Assembly: GCF_037975245.1 (NCBI RefSeq)
Contig: NC_092561.1
Location: 248,001 to 312,000, forward strand
Reading direction: 5' to 3'
Length of the DNA: 64,000 nucleotides
Source of the DNA: Apostichopus japonicus
Lineage: Eukaryota; Echinodermata; Holothuroidea; Aspidochirotida; Stichopodidae
In this document: in pieces, positions 59,041-64,000 of the stretch
How the letters are laid out: each line of letters starts with the position of its first letter
Numbering within the stretch: the first letter of the stretch is position 1
The notes under the pieces: generated by a model
Told to the model about the DNA's origin: nothing
What the model saw: the letters and a program-made list of their open reading frames with translations, nothing else
The model's database searches: none
Position numbers and translations under genes: made by a program

Positions 59041-60810
59041 ATACATACTAAATGTGTCAATTTTGTGGTTTTCTATCTCCCAAGTGATTTTATGTTCTTT
59101 CATTTCTATGTTAATTCTATATGTTCTTTCAATACATGCCAAATGTGTGATGCTGCCAATTTTGTGGTTTTCTATCACCCGAGTGATTTTATGTTCTTTC
59201 ATTTCTATGTTAATTCTATGTTCTTTCAATACATGCCAAATGTGTGATGCTGCCAATTGTGTGGTTTTCTATCTCCTTAGTGATTTATGTTCTTTCATTT
59301 TTATGTTCATTCTATGTTCTTTCAATACATGCCAAATGTGTGATGCAGCCAATTGTGTGGTTTTCTATCTCCTTAGTGATTTTATGTTCTTTCATTTCTA
59401 TGTTAATTCTATGTTCTTTCAATACATGCCAAATGTGTGATGCAGCCAATTGTGTGGTTTTCTATCACCCGAGTGATTTTATGTTCTTTCATTTCTATGT
59501 TCATTTTATGTACTTTCAATACATGCCAAATGTGTGAAGCAGCCAATTGTGTGGTTTTCTATCTCCCGAGTGATTTATGTTCTTTCATTTCTATGTTAAT
59601 TCTATGTTCTTTCAATACATGCCAAATGTGTGAAGCAGCCAATTGTGTGGTTTTCTATCTCCCGAGTGATTTTATGTTCTTTCATTTCTATGTTCATTCT
59701 ATGTTCTTTCAATACATGCCAAATGTGTGATGCAGCCAATTGTGTGGTTTTCTATCTCCCGAGTGAGTTTCTGTTCTTTCATTTCTGTGTTCATTTTATG
59801 TACTTTCAATACATGCCAAATGTGTGATGCTGCCAATTGTGTGGTTTTCTATCTCCTTAGTGATTTTATGTTCTTTCATTTCTATGTTAATTCTATATGT
59901 TCTTTCAATACATGCCAAATGTGTGATGCTGCCAATTGTGTGGTTTTCTATCACCCGAGTGATTTTATGTTCTTTCATTTCTATGTTAATTCTATGTTCT
60001 TTCAATACATGCCAAATGTGTGATGCTGCCAATTGTGTGGTTTTCTATCTCCTTAGTGATTTTATGTTCTTTCATTTTTATGTTCATTCTATGTTCTTTC
60101 AATACATGCCAAATGTGTGATGCAGCCAATTGTGTGGTTTTCTATCTCCTTAGTGATTTTATGTTCTTTCATTTCTATGTTAATTCTATGTTCTTTCAAT
60201 ACATGCCAAATGTGTGATGCAGCCAATTGTGTGGTTTTCTATCACCCGAGTGATTTTATGTTCTTTCATTTCTATGTTCATTTTATGTACTTTCAATACA
60301 TGCCAAATGTGTGAAGCAGCCAATTGTGTGGTTTTCTATCTCCCGAGTGATTTATGTTCTTTCATTTCTATGTTAATTCTATGTTCTTTCAATACATGCC
60401 AAATGTGTGAAGCAGCCAATTGTGTGGTTTTCTATCTCCCGAGTGAGTTTCTGTTCTTTCATTTCTGTGTTCATTTTATGTACTTTCAATACATGCCAAA
60501 TGTGTGATGCTGCCAATTGTGTGGTTTTCTATCTCCTTAGTGATTTTATGTTCTTTCATTTCTATGTTCATTTTATGTTCTTTCAGTACATGCCAAATGT
60601 GTGATGCTGCCAATTGTGTGGTTTTCTATCTCCCGAGTGATTTTATGTTCTTTCATTTCTATGTTCATTTTATGTTCTTTCAATACATACCAAATGTGTC
60701 AAGCAGCCAATTGTGTGGTTTTCTTTCTCTCGAGTGAGTTCCTGTTCTTTATTTCTATGTTCTTTCAATACATACCAAATGTTTCATGCAGCCAAAGTTG
60801 TGGCTTTTCA
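59041..60810. repeat. Minisatellite, about 18 units of 97 bp, with higher-order period
   Basis: Unit of about 97 bp with core CAATACATGCCAAATGTGTG and TTTTATGTTCTTTCATTTCT. Variants (TCCCGAG, TCCTTAG, TCACCCGAG; 1-4 bp deletions) recur in the same order about 777 bp apart (59437 against 60214), showing an eight-unit higher-order repeat with one unit lost in the second copy. Because 97 is not a multiple of 3, frames cycle and stay open for about 97 codons; these are not genes. Confidence 0.93.
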
Positions 60811-63500
60811 TCTCCCAGTAATACTATGTTCTCTAATTTGATATCATGAGGTAATCGATAATCCAAAACATTGACCCCAAATGGCCTCAAACACTCACAA
60901 ACACAAGAAGAAAAATGTTAATTATGGATTATGAACGCAAACAATTGTCATCCTCATGGGTCATGTTCTATTTGATCGGGCGGTTAATCACTGATATGCA
61001 CAATGACGCACTGAATATCTCGCACTACGCTCGTTACAGCTGGTGTGAAAGGTTTGCAAATATATTTGCTAAATTGTTTTTTTTTTATGTCTTCTTCTTC
61101 TTATTTAAAGAATTTGTTCTCCTTCAAATCAACAAATCAACGCAAAATACTGCTTTATTTCAAGGAAGGATTCAAGGTTTGATTACCAAGTCCTAATGAT
61201 AAGGAGTTTCATGTATTTGTTCCTCGAACTTTACTTAACATAACATATCTTATTGATGAGCAGGTAAACTCACTTTATTTTCTTATAACAGTAAACCTCT
61301 GGTGTAAAGTACCATAACATATCTCCTTAGTTTTCTTTATTGCTGGCTTACAAAGATTCACTCTTGTTAATAGCTCAGAATATGTAATTTGTTTCATATT
61401 TGAAATGAATATTGTCTCTACTTTATCGATTGATCGATTGATTCTTGAAGCGTAATGACACCCTGTCTGTTACTTCAAATATGCTGTAGAAATTCACATA
61501 ATATGGCACTGTAGAAAATTGTGATTTGTCAGATTTTTTGAGAGGTATTTCTGTGGTATAAACTTGTTCTAGAAGTCGATTTCTTTTTCGACGTATGATG
61601 AAATAATCAATATATTTTCTGAACGTCTTACATTTGTTTAAAATGTTTTTGCTTTCGCTTTGTATATATTTTTTGGTCTTTATAACTTCATGGAGAATGT
61701 AAAACGGTTTCATTCAAACGTGTTACTATTAGATGATAGTAAAGATATCATATTTTAGCAAACAACATTTGCAATTTTTGAATGAATCAGTTAATAAGGA
61801 TTTCGTTGCAATTGTACGCGCAAGGTCTCAATGATGTAACTTTTATTATCCCACTTTTCCCTATCGTCTATGTAGGATTAAATAAAAAGAAAAAAAGATA
61901 ACTCCCACAAAAGCTATCATTGGTATCTTTAAAACATAGATTATAGTAGTAATGTTAAAACATGGCTGCATTTTAGTAGAAAAATAACAATGAGCATATT
62001 CCACCTCTCACCACATTCATTCCTATAAGATTATGAAATATGAATCATATTTCTTATGCATCCAACAGATCAAAATGTATTGCACCACGCTCGCGAGGGT
62101 CCATTGTCGTGACAACAGGTTTCTTTTAATGTATCCATTATGATTTAAAGTTTACATATATGACACAGTTTTGCTTATCTTAGCAAACTTCTAGATAGCA
62201 TAATCTACAACCAGCTAAACATGACGAAGAAAGCGAATCTCGACTCATGCAGAAGGCGAGATATATTATATATATAAAGTTAAGATGTGGTTATTACATG
62301 GACAACAGTGCTAGAGCCTCGTCCATGTAGCCAGCTTAGTCTAAAACATAGGTCGGGTCCGATACAAGACGGCTTTCCCTCCCTCTACACCTCTGTTCCC
62401 ACCCTTCCTACTCCCCTGCCTAACCCCATAGCTATATATTCTCCTTTTATGTGTTTGATGTACGCTATTCAGTTAAATTAGGTCGGCAAGGGTATAACGC
62501 TATATTCAACCATTTGCTATCTGTGCAATTGCAGTGCACGGCAAAGCTGTTAACCGGCACTGTTATACAATGCAACGTACGTTTCAAATAGCCTCACTTT
62601 GGGATTGTCCATACTAGTGTTGGAGAGTGGTGGATCATTCAATGTTGCTTTACGTCTGCTTAAATTATATGAATGATTATATGAATGATGACACGATTCC
62701 ATGGTGGATTAAGTGTTATTATGGACTGAACTAAATGAATGAAGGTTAGACTAAGCTGATAGTAGTTCTAGGTGTTCGACATCCATATGTGATTAATCTA
62801 TTCTGGAACCTATCACAACAAATAGCATACCCGGAGTTAATCGTATGCGCATGAAGGAAGTACACATTGTACTAAGCAGGATCCGAATCACATTTCTTAC
62901 ATAGGGACTACATATGCTGCTGCATTTAGTGTAACACTTCAGTATAACAATTCAGCGTCGTCGTCCTGCATTACCAAATGCAAAGAGTTTAAGTTTTGTT
63001 GGTCATTCAGCTTTTACGAAAGCTTCTACGAAAACCCTGTTTCGATACAGAGACCCTCTATTGCGATATTCTTACTTGAGAAAATGATATTGGAGGTTAA
63101 CAGTCAAGAAAGGTTCTAATAACTATTGGCTCTTTTATTTATATAGTAATAAGAGAAATACCGGACAAGCGAAAAGTTGACGCTGAGTGCGGAGGTGTAT
63201 TTTTGTTTGTAGGAGACACATACCCAACCATCAGTATTGATCTATTTGTAATAGAGATACATTTCATTAATAACATGTCCAAACATCTAAGAACAATGGT
63301 TTTACATTTGGGAGATATTACAGGTTTAAAGTTTCTTCACACACAAGACAGAAGACTTGATCAAGTTTAAATATGAACTTATCGAGCCAAATGTCGTTCA
63401 CTGATTTATTTATGCAATGCTCTTTTTTCTGTACTGGGTATGGGCTTTAAAAATGTTAAAGTAAATCTAAAACACTGATGCTGTTATTATTACACTACTG
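60811..63500. other. No recognisable gene
   Basis: AT-rich sequence. A 96-codon minus-strand frame at 61423-61713 is Lys-rich but has no motif. The 5' exons of gene C may be here but were not identified. Confidence 0.35.
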
Positions 63501-64000
63501 ATGACGTCGGGTTTCAGTGTGAGCATGGTTAACTCTACCTATACTGCGACAAAATCGTATTCAGTATTACATATAAACGCAAGAAGTCTTTTAATCACAC
63601 TTGAAAACCATGAGTTTAATTTTATTGCAGTAACTGAGACCTGGCTAACTAGTAATACCACTACATACCTCCTTGACATTGATGGGAATAGATTCATACA
63701 TTGCGATATCAATTCAAAGCGAGTTGATAGTGTAGCCATATATGTTAAATGTGCCCTGAGAGTTCTTCTAAGACCTGATTTAAGTAACCGTTTTGTAATT
63801 AGTGCTGAATGTTTATTTATTGAAGTTATAATTGACAGTTGAACAAATGTTATAGTCGGAGTTATCTGCAGACCACCAAATATTTCTTGTTGTTGCTTCA
63901 ATGATGAGCTTGATGAGTGCTTGAGTATCATTGATGCTGAAGTAAAAACCTGCTTTTTAGCAGGGGATTATAATATTAATATCTGTCAAAATCATATAAA
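63501..64000 (+). pseudogene. LINE endonuclease domain, 5' part, cut by the window edge
   Basis: Plus-strand frame with the start of an apurinic-type endonuclease of a Jockey/CR1-type LINE: LHINARSL, then FNFIAVTETWLT, a VAIYVK segment, then (after an in-frame TGA at about 63839) GVICRPPN and CFLAGDYNINI. The canonical Arg-Arg-Gly-Gly-Gly segment reads Lys-Arg-Val-Asp-Ser, so it is decayed. It continues beyond 64000. It may belong to the same family as the RT fragment at 34640-36310. Confidence 0.8.

Noticed and set aside
58912..60849. Series of 60-148 codon frames on both strands with Cys, Phe and Met
   Set aside because: Artefact of a 97-bp minisatellite whose unit length makes frames cycle; the same peptide recurs at each unit.
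61423..61713. 96-codon Lys-rich minus-strand frame
   Set aside because: Considered as a Penelope-like or other transposon fragment but no conserved motif could be aligned.

Overview
This is a gene-poor, AT-rich stretch of animal nuclear DNA. Introns with GT/AG sites, AATAAA poly(A) signals, long (AT)n tracts, tRNA-derived SINEs, LINE fragments, a hAT-type element and a Gypsy-type LTR retrotransposon all point to an invertebrate metazoan, probably marine. The phylum cannot be fixed from the sequence; the gene families below fit an echinoderm, mollusc or other non-arthropod invertebrate. No bacterial features, CRISPR arrays or operons are present.

The most interesting content is a cluster of three previously unlabelled cystine-knot ligand genes of Spätzle/neurotrophin type. 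Gene A (+ strand, 26182-42511) can be assembled into a complete six-exon model whose intron phases all agree. It encodes about 250 residues: signal peptide, propeptide, a Lys-Arg processing site and a 7-cysteine knot ending in a Cys-Cys-x-Cys motif. Gene B (- strand, terminal exon 47459-47794) and gene C (- strand, terminal exon 57310-57630) encode the same 7-cysteine domain with almost the same spacing, each starting at a phase-0 acceptor. A and B converge tail to tail. A has an intron inside the knot that B and C lack. Spätzle-type proteins are processed secreted ligands of Toll receptors and neurotrophins are ligands of Trk/p75, so this looks like a small local family of extracellular signalling ligands.

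Left part. 1-6230 holds no recognisable gene but has a TATAGGCA-type array, a GA-rich array and seven apparently identical 92-bp tandem units (4334-4975). A young Gypsy-type retrotransposon on the minus strand fills 6235-14829. It has LTRs of 937 and 904 bp, a 4-bp target duplication, a tRNA-Leu-type primer site, gag, pol overlapping gag in the -1 frame, and a further downstream ORF with two C2H2 zinc fingers. Its pol has two frameshifts. It lies 222 bp upstream of a microexon of an EF-hand gene (exons 15052-15073 and 16340-16515), in the opposite orientation.

Middle. A von Willebrand factor A-like exon sits on the minus strand at 17854-18118. Two DNA-transposon-like elements are supported by terminal repeats and target duplications: a TTAA-flanked element (19173-20185) and a hAT-type element with 8-bp duplications (40718-41960, inside an intron of gene A). 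A fold-back MITE family has three copies, a tRNA-derived SINE family has about five, and a 0.76-kb CCAT array occupies 23944-24701.

Right part. Beyond genes B and C there is a nested hairpin element (51871-52340), an approximately 97-bp minisatellite with a higher-order period near 777 bp (59041-60810), and the start of a LINE endonuclease domain running off the window at 64000.
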